From Rheinheimera sp. SA_1 (GTDB lineage Bacteria; Pseudomonadota; Gammaproteobacteria; Enterobacterales; Alteromonadaceae): a stretch of DNA of 64,000 nt. The position numbers and the translations under genes are program-made. The stretch is taken from contig NZ_LXWK01000022.1 in the NCBI RefSeq assembly GCF_001669775.1, forward strand, positions 49,552-113,551, in the 5' to 3' direction. Positions within the stretch are counted from its first letter, which is position 1; each line of letters opens with the position of its first letter. Under the pieces are notes generated by a model. The model saw only the letters and a program-made list of their open reading frames with translations. It had not been told where the DNA came from and made no database searches. Below are positions 44,279 to 54,855 of this stretch, in pieces.

Positions 44279-44911
44279 GTGTACAAAGCAAAATTTAATT
44301 ATCAGCAGACCAGTTTCTTAACCAGTGCCCCGGATATTACCGCGTTGCCACCAGATACCGGCATTGAAGTGGCGTTTGCTGGGCGGTCCAATGCGGGTAA
44401 ATCCAGTGCTTTGAATACGCTGACCCGGCAAAACGGTCTCGCCAGAACCAGTAAAACACCGGGCCGGACACAGCTCATTAATACCTTTCGCTTAGCCGAT
44501 GATAAACGTCTGATCGATTTACCCGGTTATGGTTTTGCCAAAGTGCCATTAGCGGTGAAAGAGAAATGGCAAAAATCATTGGGTGAGTACCTGATGAAGC
44601 GGCAAAGTCTGAAGGGACTGGTCGTGTTGATGGACATTCGCCACCCGCTGAAAGATTTAGATCAGCAGCTGATCCACTGGGCTGTTGAAAGTCAGTTATC
44701 AGTATTATTGCTGTTAACCAAAGCCGATAAATTAAGTCCTGGTCCACGTAAGAAGACCTTGCTGGAAGTGCGTGAAGCCTCACTGGCGTTTATGGGCGAT
44801 GTGACAGTGCATACGTTCAGCTCGCTCAGTAAACAAGGTTTAACTGAATTAGAGCAAGTATTGGATGATTGGTATGGCCGTGATGCGGAAGATGCGTCTG
44901 CAGCGGAGTAA
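44279..44911 (+). CDS. engB: Ribosome biogenesis GTPase EngB (YihA/YsxC)
   Basis: 210 residues; the start is GTG at 44279 with GGAG seven bases upstream. G1 is [16 protein letters not shown]2 [10 protein letters not shown]3 DLPGYGFA; G4 LTKADKLS. The conserved N-terminus [14 protein letters not shown] is present. EngB is needed for assembly of the large ribosomal subunit. It converges with polA across a gap holding two sRNA genes, as in E. coli. Confidence 0.96.
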   Translation: MYKAKFNYQQTSFLTSAPDITALPPDTGIEVAFAGRSNAGKSSALNTLTRQNGLARTSKTPGRTQLINTFRLADDKRLIDLPGYGFAKVPLAVKEKWQKSLGEYLMKRQSLKGLVVLMDIRHPLKDLDQQLIHWAVESQLSVLLLLTKADKLSPGPRKKTLLEVREASLAFMGDVTVHTFSSLSKQGLTELEQVLDDWYGRDAEDASAAE

Positions 44912-44943
44912 CAGCGTTTTAAAACCAGCTTAAACATCCTGAG

Positions 44944-44969
44944 GTAACCGGGTTAATCTGCCCGGTTAC
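44944..44969 (+). terminator. Hairpin after engB
   Basis: GTAACCGGG (44944-44952) and CCCGGTTAC (44961-44969) pair perfectly over an 8-nt loop, 32 bases past the engB stop. The T-run is poor (TCACTTGGTTTG), so it may terminate only partly. Confidence 0.55.
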
Positions 44970-45061
44970 TCACTTGGTTTGTGCTCATTTCTGATCTCTG
45001 CCAGCGCAAATTACCCTGCCGTGTTTTACCAAACTCTACCAAATCCAATTTGCTATCCCCC

Positions 45062-45158
45062 AAAAAAGAAAAACCGGCGTCTCAGAGAGAAGCCGGCATA
45101 GCAAACGGGGAGAAGCTATCAATAATTTCAAATCAACAGGGTGTCTTGCGAGCAAGAC
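45062..45158 (-). ncRNA. Candidate small RNA between Spot 42 and engB (~97 nt)
   Basis: A complete minus-strand transcription unit with no protein frame. The promoter is TTCAAA (45192-45187), 16-base spacer, TATAAT (45170-45165). Six bases later, at 45158, begins a perfect 7-bp hairpin, GTCTTGC/GCAAGAC (45158-45143). A mostly unpaired middle follows, with a CU-rich stretch GCTTCTCCCCGTTTGC that is complementary to GGGGAGAAG-like ribosome sites. The 3' end is a 9-bp interrupted hairpin (45074-45096) followed by TTTTTCTTTTTT. These parts fit an Hfq-dependent trans-acting sRNA. No known family is recognised. Confidence 0.65.
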
Positions 45159-45164
45159 GTCGCC

Positions 45165-45192
45165 ATTATACATAGATTTATGAACGTTTGAA
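45165..45192 (-). promoter_or_regulatory. Promoter of the candidate sRNA beside Spot 42
   Basis: The minus strand reads TTCAAA (45192-45187), 16 bases, TATAAT (45170-45165). The -10 is a perfect consensus and the -35 matches 4 of 6. Transcription would start near 45158, at the base of the 5' hairpin. Confidence 0.65.
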
Positions 45193-45234
45193 GTATTTGC
45201 TCTAAAAAATCTAATAAATTTTCAGATTTTGAAT

Positions 45235-45266
45235 AAAAAAAACGCCCCACTGCAAGCAGTGGGGCG
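45235..45266 (-). terminator. Spot 42 terminator
   Basis: CGCCCCACTGC (45243-45253) and GCAGTGGGGCG (45256-45266) form an 11-bp stem with an AA loop, and eight T follow on the minus strand (45242-45235). Confidence 0.95.
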
Positions 45267-45351
45267 GCTAAATAAGCCTACTTTCTATTCAAAATCAAGC
45301 GGTAAAGCTTGTTTCTGTTGAAAGATAGAACATCTTACCTCTGTACCCTAC
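45235..45351 (-). ncRNA. spf: Spot 42 RNA
   Basis: About 117 nt. The 5' end (45351 leftward) reads GTAGGGTACAGAGGTAAGAT and continues TGTTCTATCTTTCA, the same as the start of E. coli Spot 42. The 3' end shares TTTAGCCGCCCC and a terminator CGCCCCACTGC/GCAGTGGGGCG with eight T. Spot 42 is an Hfq-binding sRNA that represses secondary-carbon and galK-type mRNAs when glucose is available. It lies downstream of polA in the same orientation, as in enterics and Vibrio. The middle (45260-45330) differs from E. coli. Confidence 0.96.
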
Positions 45352-45358
45352 AATTTTG

Positions 45359-45386
45359 ATTTTACTCAGACGCGTTCAAAAAGCAA
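45359..45386 (-). promoter_or_regulatory. Spot 42 promoter
   Basis: The minus strand reads TTGCTT (45386-45381), 16 bases, TAAAAT (45364-45359), seven bases before the known 5' end at 45351. In E. coli this promoter is repressed by CRP-cAMP; no clear CRP site was seen here. Confidence 0.7.
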
Positions 45387-45489
45387 GCGCATTATGTAAT
45401 AAAACAACATAAATTTACTTTCAGATGAAATTTCACGAAGAATCGTAATTAAATTACCGGATTTGTTGCGGCAGAAATGCGACTGGCAG

Positions 45490-45520
45490 AAAAGAAAAAG
45501 CCTCTGCAAAGTCAGAGGCT
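45490..45520 (-). terminator. Terminator of polA
   Basis: AGCCTCTG (45499-45506) and CAGAGGCT (45513-45520) form a perfect 8-bp stem with a 6-nt loop, followed on the minus strand by TTTTTCTTTT. It lies about 90 bases after the polA stop and separates polA from spf. Confidence 0.9.
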
Positions 45521-45610
45521 AAAAGGGAATTACCAGGAATGTGGATGTTCACAGTCAATCAGACGTTGCTTTTGCGAACTAGTTCCAGCGATCCCAAATA
45601 ATTTTTAAAA

Positions 45611-48430
45611 TTAATGCGCTTCATCCCAGTTCATGCCAGAACCAGCTTCGGCCAGTAGCGGAACATCCAATGCCGCTGCTTGCTGCATCAGCCCGACAAT
45701 TTGCTGCTGAAATTCAGGCTGCATGGTTGCGTCGACTTCAAACACCAGTTCATCGTGAACCTGCATGATCATCTTTATCTTGGCTGGATCTTGTTGCTGC
45801 AACCAGCGGTCAACGGCCAGCATGGCAATTTTAATAATGTCTGCTGCGGTCCCTTGCATCGGTGCGTTAATAGCTGCGCGTTCGGCGCCTTTTTTGCGAC
45901 CGACATTTTTGCTATGAATTTCAAGCAGGTATAAACGGCGACCAAACAAAGTTTCCACATACCCTTGTTCGTGCGCTTGTTGTCGGGTGCGCTCCATATA
46001 AGCCAGCACACCAGGGAAACGGGCAAAATAGGTATCGACATAATGTTGGGCTTCACCACGACTGATATCGAGTTGCCGCGCCAGACCGAAGGCGGACATG
46101 CCATAAATTAAACCGAAGTTGACCGCTTTGGCCCGGCGCCGTTGTTCGGTCGTTACTTCAGTCAGTGCGACACCAAATACTTCGGCCGCAGTTGCCCGGT
46201 GAATATCCAGACCTTTGGCAAAGGCGTCCAGTAGCGCCTGGTCTTGCGACAAATGCGCCATGATCCGTAGCTCTATCTGCGAATAATCCACCGCCAGAAT
46301 GCGTTTCCCTTCTGGGGCAATAAACGCCTGCCGGATTCGGCGGCCTTCTTCGGTGCGGATCGGGATATTCTGCAGATTGGGTTCAGTCGAGCTCAACCTG
46401 CCCGTTGCAGCAACCGCCTGATGATAAGAGGTGTGCACCCGGCCAGTGTCAGGATCGATACTTTGCGGCAGTTTGTCGGTGTAAGTCGATTTCAGCTTGG
46501 CCAGGGTACGATGCTCGATAATCACTTTAGGCAGCGGATAATCGTGCGCCAGTTCTGTGAGTACTTCTTCGGCGGTTGAGGGAATGCCGGTGGGTGTTTT
46601 TTTCAGGACAGGTAAACCCTGCTCAGTGAACAAAATTTCCTGCAGCTGTTTTGGCGAGGACAAATTAAAAGGTTTGCCAGCCAATTCATGTGCTTGCAGT
46701 TCCAGTTCGCCAATCCGGTTGCTCAGAAATTCACTTTGTTTTTGCAGAAGGGCCGCATCAATCAGCACCCCACCACGCTCCATCCGGGATAAAACCGGTA
46801 GCAGCGGCATTTCGATGTCTTGTAACACCTTCACCAGACCCGGGTTTTCAGCCAGTTGCGGCCACAAAGCAAGGTGTAATTGCAAAGTGACATCGGCGTC
46901 TTCAGCGGCGTACTCGGCGGCTTTTTCCAGTTCAATCTGGTTAAAGGTCAGCTGCTTCGCGCCTTTCCCCGCCAGCTCTTCAAAACTAATGGTTTGATGA
47001 CCCAGATATTTCAGCGCCAGACTATCCATATCGTGGCGGCTGCCAACACTGTTCAGCACATAAGACTCGAGCATAGTGTCGAATTTTATCCCGCGCAGTT
47101 CTATCTGGTAGCGCGCCAGAATACTCATATCATATTTCAGGTTTTGGCCAACCTTGGCTTTGGATTCATCTTCGAGCCAGGGCTTGAAGGCGGCCAGCAC
47201 CAGATCACGATCAAGTTGCTCGGGTGCACCAATATAATCGTGACCAACCGGGATATACCATGCCAATCCCGGCGCTGTTGCAACGGAAATACCAACCAGT
47301 TCAGCCTGCATGTAGTCAAGGCTGGTGGTTTCGGTGTCAAAGGCGACTAAATCGGTTTGATTGAGTAGTGTGATGAGTTGCGCTAATTGTTCCTGCGTCA
47401 GCACAGTTTGATATTGGCTGCGATCCAGCTGAGCAGAAGGTTCTGCTGTTGTTGCGGCTGCAACCGTGCTATTAGCTTCGGCAGATGCACCAGTTACAGC
47501 GCCCGGTGCTGCAGTGGCTTCGAGAGGTCTCACGGCATTAATCTTTTCGGCGCTTTGGACTTCCGCCAACCAGCGTTTAAATTCGCATAGCTGATAAAGC
47601 TCCGCCAGCTTGCTGTAGTCCGGTGTTCGCAGGTGCAGATCATTAAATTGCATCGGCAGTTCAACATCAGTTTTGATGGTCGCCAGCTGATACGACAGTT
47701 CCAGCTGTGGCTGAAACTCACGCATTTTGTCAGCGATGGTTTTGCTGCCACGAAAGCCAAGGGCTGCAATATCGTCCAGCCGTTGGTATAAAGTCTGAAT
47801 AGAACCAAGGCCTTGCAACAAGGCTTGGGCGGTTTTTTCGCCAACACCGGGTAAACCCGGGATATTGTCAGCTTTGTCACCCATCAAGGCTAAAAAGTCG
47901 ATGATAAGCTCAGGCCCCACCCCAAATTTTTCGCGCACACCTGCAGGGTCAAGGATGGTATCGGTCATGGTATTGATCAGCGTGACATGCTGATCAACCA
48001 GCTGCGCCATATCCTTATCGCCGGTTGAAATCAGCACATGGCGGCCAGCAGCACTGGCCTGAACTGCCAAAGTACCGATGACATCGTCGGCCTCAACGCC
48101 ACTGATACACAACAACGGCAAGCCCAGCGCATGAATAATCTGATGCAAGGGTTCGATCTGCGTGCGTAAATCGTCCGGCATCGGTGGTCGGTGCGCTTTG
48201 TAATCGGCATACATGGTATTGCGGAAAGTCGGGCCTTTAGCATCAAATATCACCACCATCTGGCTGGGGTTATATTGGCGCAACAGACTTTTCAGCATGT
48301 TCACCACGCCATAAATAGCGCCGGTGGCTTCACCTTTAGAATTGGTTAAGTGTGGTGGCGAATGATAAGCACGGAATAAATAAGAAGAACCATCCACCAG
48401 GATCAGTGGATCAGCAGGGATTTGCACCAT
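45611..48430 (-). CDS. polA: DNA polymerase I
   Basis: 939 residues from the ATG at 48430 ([20 protein letters not shown]) with GGAG upstream; the longer in-frame extension is non-coding. The 5' nuclease domain (1-~290) has [17 protein letters not shown] and [12 protein letters not shown]. The 3'-5' exonuclease domain keeps the metal residues in [12 protein letters not shown], so proofreading is likely active. The polymerase domain has [17 protein letters not shown] and [13 protein letters not shown]. It fills Okazaki-fragment and repair gaps. The start-codon context and length are normal. Confidence 0.97.
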   Translation of the reverse strand: MVQIPADPLILVDGSSYLFRAYHSPPHLTNSKGEATGAIYGVVNMLKSLLRQYNPSQMVVIFDAKGPTFRNTMYADYKAHRPPMPDDLRTQIEPLHQIIHALGLPLLCISGVEADDVIGTLAVQASAAGRHVLISTGDKDMAQLVDQHVTLINTMTDTILDPAGVREKFGVGPELIIDFLALMGDKADNIPGLPGVGEKTAQALLQGLGSIQTLYQRLDDIAALGFRGSKTIADKMREFQPQLELSYQLATIKTDVELPMQFNDLHLRTPDYSKLAELYQLCEFKRWLAEVQSAEKINAVRPLEATAAPGAVTGASAEANSTVAAATTAEPSAQLDRSQYQTVLTQEQLAQLITLLNQTDLVAFDTETTSLDYMQAELVGISVATAPGLAWYIPVGHDYIGAPEQLDRDLVLAAFKPWLEDESKAKVGQNLKYDMSILARYQIELRGIKFDTMLESYVLNSVGSRHDMDSLALKYLGHQTISFEELAGKGAKQLTFNQIELEKAAEYAAEDADVTLQLHLALWPQLAENPGLVKVLQDIEMPLLPVLSRMERGGVLIDAALLQKQSEFLSNRIGELELQAHELAGKPFNLSSPKQLQEILFTEQGLPVLKKTPTGIPSTAEEVLTELAHDYPLPKVIIEHRTLAKLKSTYTDKLPQSIDPDTGRVHTSYHQAVAATGRLSSTEPNLQNIPIRTEEGRRIRQAFIAPEGKRILAVDYSQIELRIMAHLSQDQALLDAFAKGLDIHRATAAEVFGVALTEVTTEQRRRAKAVNFGLIYGMSAFGLARQLDISRGEAQHYVDTYFARFPGVLAYMERTRQQAHEQGYVETLFGRRLYLLEIHSKNVGRKKGAERAAINAPMQGTAADIIKIAMLAVDRWLQQQDPAKIKMIMQVHDELVFEVDATMQPEFQQQIVGLMQQAAALDVPLLAEAGSGMNWDEAH

Positions 48431-48977
48431 GAGCGAAGCTCCGAAGATTTTTAAGCAAGAATGCCACAGTTTGCGGGCTTCGGCCAGAAGCGGCAAGCTG
48501 TGGATAAGTTGTGAGTATGTTTGTGTAGAAAATTCAGGCAATAGCAAGTGAGCCCAAAATTCCTGAGCATCAAAAAAGGAGTTAAGTTGTTGAGAATAAA
48601 ACAAAAAACGAAGGGGAAGACAACACAGACCCTTGTTATTATTCTTTACATCCTGTTGTGGAAAATGTTTTTTCCGCACCGTCAGCAATGATCAAAAGAA
48701 GCGATCTGGCCTGACGAATGGGTAACTAGACTACCACAACGGTTTCTTTTGCAAAGCAGAAAAACGAAAAAAAATTTGTTGAATTGACCATGTTTTAACC
48801 AGACATTTCGATGAATATTAGCTAAGGTCGATATTGAATTAATTTAGTGACGTTGGATCAGCAGTTTGCGTTTCGTTGAATGCTTGGCTTGCGCTCTACT
48901 GGGGCTTTCACTCTTTGGTCCGGCAGCGCTATAATGCCTTAGAATTTGTGCGGCTTAATTTCCGGGGATCCCGATCA
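48431..48977. other. Non-coding gap between polA and cytochrome c5 with one promoter
   Basis: 547 bases hold the divergent promoters of the two genes. A plus-strand candidate is TTCACT (48907-48912), 17 bases, TATAAT (48930-48935), giving a start near 48942 and a 36-base leader for the cytochrome. The polA promoter cannot be placed with confidence. Purine-rich tracts near 48760 are otherwise featureless. The polA-frame extension seen here is not coding. Confidence 0.5.
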
Positions 48978-49373
48978 ATGAAAAAAATTACCTTCGTTCT
49001 TGCTTTGTTAGGTTGTGCCCTGGTTGCTCAGGCCAGTACTGATGAAAAATCTCAAGATGAATTAAAAGCGCGTATTGCACCGGTCGGTCAGGTGTACTTG
49101 GCGGGCGCTGAGCCAGTTGTCGTTAAACCGACAGGCCCACGGACTGGTGAGCAAGTGTATCAAGGCGCCTGTTTTGCCTGTCACGGTACTGGTGCGTTAG
49201 ATGCACCGAAAAAAGGTGATGCAGCCTGGAAACCGCGTATTGCACAAGGTCTGGACGTTCTGAAAAAGCACGCTATCGAAGGGATCCGCTCAATGCCACC
49301 TCGCGGCACTTGTGCTGATTGTTCGGATGAAGAAATCGTTGATGCGATTAAATTTATGACTGAAGGCGTTTAA
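48978..49373 (+). CDS. Cytochrome c5 (monoheme)
   Basis: 131 residues from the ATG at 48978 (MKKITFVLALLGCALVAQAS), with a signal peptide. One heme site CFACHG, and a downstream Cys pair in GTCADCSDEE that forms the c5 disulfide, with Met ligand in RSMPPRG. Cytochrome c5 carries electrons in the periplasm, for example to oxidases or denitrification enzymes. It has its own promoter and terminator. Confidence 0.93.
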   Translation: MKKITFVLALLGCALVAQASTDEKSQDELKARIAPVGQVYLAGAEPVVVKPTGPRTGEQVYQGACFACHGTGALDAPKKGDAAWKPRIAQGLDVLKKHAIEGIRSMPPRGTCADCSDEEIVDAIKFMTEGV

Positions 49374-49465
49374 TCCCACCGTATCAATGCAAAGCCGACT
49401 GTTGGCTAACGTCATTCACTTAAGAATGTTTTGAGCGAATGGTGTTTCTGGTTTTCGATATACGA

Positions 49466-49497
49466 ACGGTCCTTTCTTTGGGCCGTTTTCTTTTTTC
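49466..49497 (+). terminator. Terminator of the cytochrome c5 gene
   Basis: ACGGTCC (49466-49472) pairs with GGGCCGT (49480-49486), including one G-T pair, followed by TTTTCTTTTTTC. It lies 93 bases past the stop. The rest of the 375-base gap up to 49748 shows nothing further. Confidence 0.82.
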
Positions 49498-49748
49498 GGG
49501 CAAGATATAACGCTTCACCCGTTCGCGAATTTGTGAATCTAACCCTGCAAGGTGCTGCGATTGCCTGCACCTGTTATGCCCTATTTACCTGGTTATGGGG
49601 TTAGTCGCAGCGCCAAGAACAAAATCGTATAAAAACAATCCATCACAACTCGGATAAACACTTTCATCTGCTTAATCTTTGTGCATAATAGGACCTGTTC
49701 TCACTAAGATCCGACCACAGGATCACTCACAAATATAAAGAGCGACAG

Positions 49749-52343
49749 TTGAAGGAATTAACGCAATCCGCAGCCAGGCAAAGCGCCAATAAAGCGCCAG
49801 ATCGCCGCTTAAAATCTCTGCTTGAACGATACAGACTGGCTTATACGGTGCAAAAAGCCTTGTTGAACTTGTCGGAACTCGCCAGCACACTTTCTGATAT
49901 GTCGGAGTTTTATCCGGCCATCCACCAACTCCTGAAACAGCATTTGCGCGCCGACAATTTTTATGTGGTGCTGGTCGACCATGAAACCGGCGTCTTCAGT
50001 CTCGAATATTTTGCTGACGAAAAAGATCAGCTTGATACTAATGACTTAAGCGCTGCCGATTTTGTTAATGGCCTGACCGGTTATGTGGTCCGTACCAAAA
50101 AAATGCTGCTGTGTGATGAACAGCGTTTCCAGCAACTGCTGCAACAAGGTGATATTCGCTCTCAAGGCACACCTTGCCATCATTGGTTGGGCATTCCACT
50201 GAATCGTGGCCGGCAGCTGATTGGCGTGATGGTGGTACAGATTTACGATAATTCCTATCACTATCAACAACGTGACGTTGATTTACTGACCGCAATTGCT
50301 GGCCACACTGTGACGGCGATCGATAGGGTAAAAAGTCGCGAACTGCTGGAGCAAACCGTGCGTGAACGCACCCGGCAGTTGCAAAATATCAATCATTCGT
50401 TACAGCGTGAAATTCGCGAACGCACCAATGCCGAGCAGTTGCAGGCGGCGCTATATAAAATATCGGAACTCACTGCCACCAATGCCGATATGACCGGTTT
50501 TTATCGGGAAGTACACCAAATCCTCGCCGGGTTGATGCAGGTCGATAACTGTTACATTGCACTGTTAGATGAAAGCGGTAAAAAACTTAGTTTCCCGTTT
50601 TATATTGACCAGTATTCGCCGCCGGCGCAGGAGCGTCCGCTGCGTAAAGGTTTTACCGAATATGTGCTGCGTGTCGGGGAAGCCCGGCTGATTAATCGCG
50701 AGTTATCAGATTTGCTGGTGCAACAGGGTGAAGTGCTGCGGCTGGTGCCAGAATCTGAGCAAACCGCCCCCCATGCGACAAGTTGGCTTGGTGCGCCGCT
50801 GCTGATCGACCAGCAAGCGCTTGGTGTGATCGCAGTACAGTCCTATGACGAAAGTTACCTGTACAGCGAAAGTGAGCTGAATATTCTACGTTTTGTGTCG
50901 CAGCATATAGCGGTGGCCATCCAGCGCAAGCTGAATACCGAACAACAGAAATTGCATCAGGAAGAGCTGGAACGGAAGATTTTCGAACGTACCCGCGAGT
51001 TGCGCCAGACCAATTTATTCCTGCGGTTACAGGTGGAAGAACGTAAAAAAGTCGAAGAGCGACTGTTTCACGAGGCGAATCACGATACGTTGACGGGCCT
51101 TGCCAATCGTCAGATGTTTATGTTGCAGCTCAAGCAGCAATTCACCTTACGCGGGCGAGAAAACAATCTAAGGTTTGCTTTATTATTCATCGATTTAGAC
51201 AGATTTAAACTGATTAACGACACCATGGGCCACCATGTTGGCGATTGTTTTCTGATTGAAGTCAGCCAGCGGTTGCAGCGCACGGTACGCGAGCATGATT
51301 TGGTCGCACGGCTTGGCGGCGATGAGTTTGTGGTGCTGTTAACCCAGCTCACCGACGATGGCGATGCCGAAGATGTGGCAGATCGAATCATTGAAATTAT
51401 GCGTGAGCCGATGGTGCTGCAAGGCCAGCCGGTCTATTCAGGGGCCAGTATCGGTATTGCCAGTTATAAACCGGACTATGGCAGTGCCGATGCATTGCTG
51501 CGCGATGCCGATGCTGCGATGTATCAGGCCAAAGCCATGGGTCGTAACCGTTTTGTGATTTTTACCGACAGTATGCGGATGCAATTATTGCAGGAACTTA
51601 GCATGGAGCAGGCTCTGCACCAGGCACTTTCCGATAAGCAGTTTTCAGTGGAATACGAGCCAATTGTCTGTAGCGAAAAACACCATGTGCTGGGCTATGA
51701 GGCGATGATGCAATGGGTGCACCCAAACCTGGGGCTGCAACAGGATTTTAATCGTCAGGCAGCGCAAGCTGGTGTGCTGCCACAAATTGAATTACAAATT
51801 ATTCAGCAGTTACTTGAACAACTGCAGCAGCACCCACAACCGGCGGTGTTATGTCTGCAGATTTGCCATCAGCACCTGTTAAACCCAGTGCAATTTGACC
51901 GTTTACACAAAGTGTTGTTGCCGTATCAGCATTTGCTGCACCGGTTGTCACTGGGGTTTGCCGAATATGATTTGGTGAAACTGAACAGTTCGAACCTGAA
52001 TTATCTGAATCAGTTAAAACGGCTTGGGGTGCGGCTTGCCATTGAACATTTTGGCGCTGATACCATGCCACTGGGCATTGCAACGCAATATCCATTTGAT
52101 TTTATTAAGCTTGATCCATCGTTTTGCCGCCATTTAACCAAACATCAGCAAAAACGGCAGATGTTGGATATTTTAATTAATTTGGCGCAAAGCTATAAGT
52201 TCCGGGTCATTGCCGATGGTGTGGATGACGGCGATTTACGGCAGCTGCTGGTTGAGCAAGGCTGTTGTTATATGCAGGGTCGGCTGGTAAAAAGCTTGCT
52301 GCAACCAGAGCAGGAATCAGTCTTTCTTCAGCAACTGGCGTAA
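49749..52343 (+). CDS. GAF-GAF-GGDEF protein with degenerate EAL domain (probable diguanylate cyclase)
   Basis: 864 residues; the apparent start is TTG (LKELTQ read as Met), with a weak AAGAG upstream. Two GAF domains (~25-195 and ~225-395), each ending in a coiled segment with a RERTRQL-type helix, then GGDEF (~430-600) with [18 protein letters not shown] and an intact [12 protein letters not shown]. The C-terminal EAL domain is worn: GYEAMMQW for EALx[12 protein letters not shown] for the NxS motif, and [12 protein letters not shown] for DDFGTGYSSL. It should make c-di-GMP but not degrade it. It is soluble. It overlaps rep end to end by 27 bases. Confidence 0.9.
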   Translation: MKELTQSAARQSANKAPDRRLKSLLERYRLAYTVQKALLNLSELASTLSDMSEFYPAIHQLLKQHLRADNFYVVLVDHETGVFSLEYFADEKDQLDTNDLSAADFVNGLTGYVVRTKKMLLCDEQRFQQLLQQGDIRSQGTPCHHWLGIPLNRGRQLIGVMVVQIYDNSYHYQQRDVDLLTAIAGHTVTAIDRVKSRELLEQTVRERTRQLQNINHSLQREIRERTNAEQLQAALYKISELTATNADMTGFYREVHQILAGLMQVDNCYIALLDESGKKLSFPFYIDQYSPPAQERPLRKGFTEYVLRVGEARLINRELSDLLVQQGEVLRLVPESEQTAPHATSWLGAPLLIDQQALGVIAVQSYDESYLYSESELNILRFVSQHIAVAIQRKLNTEQQKLHQEELERKIFERTRELRQTNLFLRLQVEERKKVEERLFHEANHDTLTGLANRQMFMLQLKQQFTLRGRENNLRFALLFIDLDRFKLINDTMGHHVGDCFLIEVSQRLQRTVREHDLVARLGGDEFVVLLTQLTDDGDAEDVADRIIEIMREPMVLQGQPVYSGASIGIASYKPDYGSADALLRDADAAMYQAKAMGRNRFVIFTDSMRMQLLQELSMEQALHQALSDKQFSVEYEPIVCSEKHHVLGYEAMMQWVHPNLGLQQDFNRQAAQAGVLPQIELQIIQQLLEQLQQHPQPAVLCLQICHQHLLNPVQFDRLHKVLLPYQHLLHRLSLGFAEYDLVKLNSSNLNYLNQLKRLGVRLAIEHFGADTMPLGIATQYPFDFIKLDPSFCRHLTKHQQKRQMLDILINLAQSYKFRVIADGVDDGDLRQLLVEQGCCYMQGRLVKSLLQPEQESVFLQQLA

Positions 52344-54332
52344 CCGTTCCAGATGCGCCAGTCCGGTTTGCTGGCGCTGCTCCTCGGTTTTTACCGGCGC
52401 CGCTTGTGCCCATTCCAAATCATCGCTGGGTAATTCCATTAAAAAACGGCTTGGCTCAGGCTTGATGGTTTCGCCATATTGGCGTCGCTCACGGGCATAA
52501 GTGAAAATCAACTCCCGCTGCGCCCGGGTGATGCCAACATACGCCAGTCGCCGCTCTTCTTCGACGTTGTCTTCATCAATACAGGTCTGGTGCGGCAAAA
52601 TGCCTTCTTCCATGCCGACCATAAATACATAAGGGAACTCCAGACCTTTGGAGGCATGCAAAGTTAATAGCTGTACCTGATCAGCATCATCGTCTTTTTC
52701 GTTGCGCTCCATCATATCTCGCAACGTGAGCTTGGTGACCACTTCGGCCAGCGTCAGCGGTTCGTGCTCTTCATCACCTTTAAGCATTTCGGTGATCCAG
52801 CGATACAGTTCGTTGACGTTTTTCAGCGCCATTTCCGCCGCTTTTGGGCTATTACTGACTTCAAATAAATAAGCTTCGTAACGGCTTTGCCGGATGAGAT
52901 CCCGCACTGCTTCGGCCGGTTCAGCGCGCACCGCGTTGTCGGCGAGTTCCACCATCCAGCGCGAAAACTCACGCACACAAGCCAGGCTTCTGGCGGATAG
53001 TTCGTCCGATAATTCCGGCGCACAGCAGGCGTCAAACAGGCTGATATGCAGTGAATTCGCCAGGCTGCCAATCCGCTCTAAAGTGGCGGCGCCAATCTCG
53101 CGCTTAGGGGTATTGATGATGCGCAGCAGCGCATTGTCATCATCCTGATTGACCAGCAACCGCAGGTAAGCCATCACATCTTTAATTTCTGGTCTGGAGA
53201 AAAACGAGGTGCCACCGGAAATTTTGTAGGGAATGCGGTTGGTCATCAGTGCTTTTTCAAATACCCGTGCCTGATGATTGCCGCGGTATAACAGCGCGTA
53301 GTCTTTGTAATTACTGCGATTAATAAAGCGATGCGAAATAATTTCCGCCACCACCTTTTCCGCTTCATCTTCTTCGCTTTTGGTTGGCATCACTTTCAGC
53401 GGCACGCCATAACCGAGGGTGCTGAACAGCGCTTTGTCGTATTCGTGTGGATTGTTGGCAATTAGAATATTGGCGGCTTTGAGAATACGCTCACAAGAGC
53501 GGTAGTTTTGCTCCAGCTTAATTACTTTTAAGCTGGGGAAATCTTTCCCCAATAACACTAAATTCTGTGGTTTGGCACCGCGCCAGGAATAAATCGACTG
53601 ATCATCGTCACCAACCACAGTAAAACGCTGCCGTTCGCCGACGATAGCTTTCACCAGTTCATACTGGCTGGTATTGGTGTCCTGATATTCATCGACCAGC
53701 AGATACTGAATTTTTTGTTGCCAGCGCTGCCGCACCTCGCTGTTCGCAGTGAATAACAGCGTTGGCACCATAATTAAATCGTCAAAATCCAGTGCGTTAT
53801 AAGCCCGCAGTTGCTGGGCGTATTGGCTGTAAAAATTCGCAAAGCTGATACTTTGCGCGTCCATCGCCTGCGCTATTGCCTGAGGCGGCAACAATAAATC
53901 GTTTTTCCAGTTTGAGATTTTACTTTGCAGTGCCCGCAGTAAATCTTTGTCGCCTTGTAAATCGTTTTCGGTCAGCTCTTTGAGTAATGCCATGCTGTCC
54001 TGATCATCAAACAGGGTGAAATTGGCTTTATAACCAATGGCTTTGTGTTCTTTTTTAATGATTTCGAGGCCAAGGGTGTGGAAGGTAGAAACCGTCAGGC
54101 CCCGTAATTTACTGCGATCCAGCTGATGGGAAATCCGCTCTTTCATCTCGCGGGCAGCTTTATTGGTAAAGGTCACCGCAGCGATATGCCGGGCAGACAT
54201 GCCACATTCTTCAATCAGATAAGCAATTTTGTTGGTGATCACCCGGGTTTTGCCGGAGCCGGCACCCGCCAACACCAGACATGGGCCTGAGATATATTTA
54301 ACTGCTTCATTCTGCTGCGGATTGAGTTTCAT
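52317..54332 (-). CDS. rep: ATP-dependent DNA helicase Rep
   Basis: 671 residues, the length of E. coli Rep. Motif I is [18 protein letters not shown]; motif [17 protein letters not shown]; motif [16 protein letters not shown]; motif [13 protein letters not shown]; motifs V and [17 protein letters not shown] and [15 protein letters not shown]. Rep is a 3'-5' SF1 helicase that clears proteins ahead of the replication fork. Its stop lies inside the convergent c-di-GMP gene. Confidence 0.96.
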   Translation of the reverse strand: MKLNPQQNEAVKYISGPCLVLAGAGSGKTRVITNKIAYLIEECGMSARHIAAVTFTNKAAREMKERISHQLDRSKLRGLTVSTFHTLGLEIIKKEHKAIGYKANFTLFDDQDSMALLKELTENDLQGDKDLLRALQSKISNWKNDLLLPPQAIAQAMDAQSISFANFYSQYAQQLRAYNALDFDDLIMVPTLLFTANSEVRQRWQQKIQYLLVDEYQDTNTSQYELVKAIVGERQRFTVVGDDDQSIYSWRGAKPQNLVLLGKDFPSLKVIKLEQNYRSCERILKAANILIANNPHEYDKALFSTLGYGVPLKVMPTKSEEDEAEKVVAEIISHRFINRSNYKDYALLYRGNHQARVFEKALMTNRIPYKISGGTSFFSRPEIKDVMAYLRLLVNQDDDNALLRIINTPKREIGAATLERIGSLANSLHISLFDACCAPELSDELSARSLACVREFSRWMVELADNAVRAEPAEAVRDLIRQSRYEAYLFEVSNSPKAAEMALKNVNELYRWITEMLKGDEEHEPLTLAEVVTKLTLRDMMERNEKDDDADQVQLLTLHASKGLEFPYVFMVGMEEGILPHQTCIDEDNVEEERRLAYVGITRAQRELIFTYARERRQYGETIKPEPSRFLMELPSDDLEWAQAAPVKTEEQRQQTGLAHLERLRQLLKKD

Positions 54333-54531
54333 TGATTACCTGTGACGCTTGTCTGAAACCGCCATCGTGAGCGGGGGCGTTAGTGTAGCCGAAAGCGTTC
54401 GGTGGCGACAGTTCTGACTGACAGTTGCTATCGGATAAATTCTGGCGCATTTGCTTGAAATAGTGTTCGCGCGCCGCCATCAACACTCGTAGAATAAAGT
54501 TTCAGCCGCTGCAACAACCCAAGGAATTATC

Positions 54532-54792
54532 ATGTTGGATCCGAAAAAAATCGAAGAAATGGCCCGCCAGATTGGCGCTGCAATTCCACCGAAATTCCGT
54601 GAAGTAGCGGATGATGTTGAAGCGAAAGTCAAAGCGGTACTGCAGGCTAAATTAAGCCAGCTGGATTTTGTCTCGCGTGAAGAATTTGATGTCCAGCGCC
54701 AGGTATTGCTGCGCACCCGCGAAAAACTCGAAGCGCTGGAAGTACAGGTGCAACAGTTACTGGCGGCGAAAGCTGCTGATGACCAGAACTAA
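54532..54792 (+). CDS. ubiK: Ubiquinone biosynthesis accessory factor UbiK
   Basis: 86 residues. MLDPKKIEEMARQIGAAIPP, then DVEAKVKAVLQAKLSQLDFV and SREEFDVQRQVL, match UbiK (YqiC): an amphipathic N-terminal helix and a trimeric coiled coil. It helps the soluble Ubi complex handle lipid intermediates with UbiJ. AAGGA precedes the ATG. It appears to share a transcript with the next small gene. Confidence 0.94.
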   Translation: MLDPKKIEEMARQIGAAIPPKFREVADDVEAKVKAVLQAKLSQLDFVSREEFDVQRQVLLRTREKLEALEVQVQQLLAAKAADDQN

Positions 54793-54855
54793 CAACAGAC
54801 TGGCTGGTAAAAAACCGCCAGAGCATGATTCCAATGAATATATAAGAGGCCTGTC

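Noticed and set aside
44981..45175. 64-residue plus-strand frame between engB and spf
   Set aside because: It runs across the candidate sRNA and its terminator, starts without a good ribosome site and has low-complexity content.
48431..48688. N-terminal extension of the polA frame by 86 codons
   Set aside because: The family starts at [15 protein letters not shown]; the extension has no family similarity and there is a good ribosome site before 48430.
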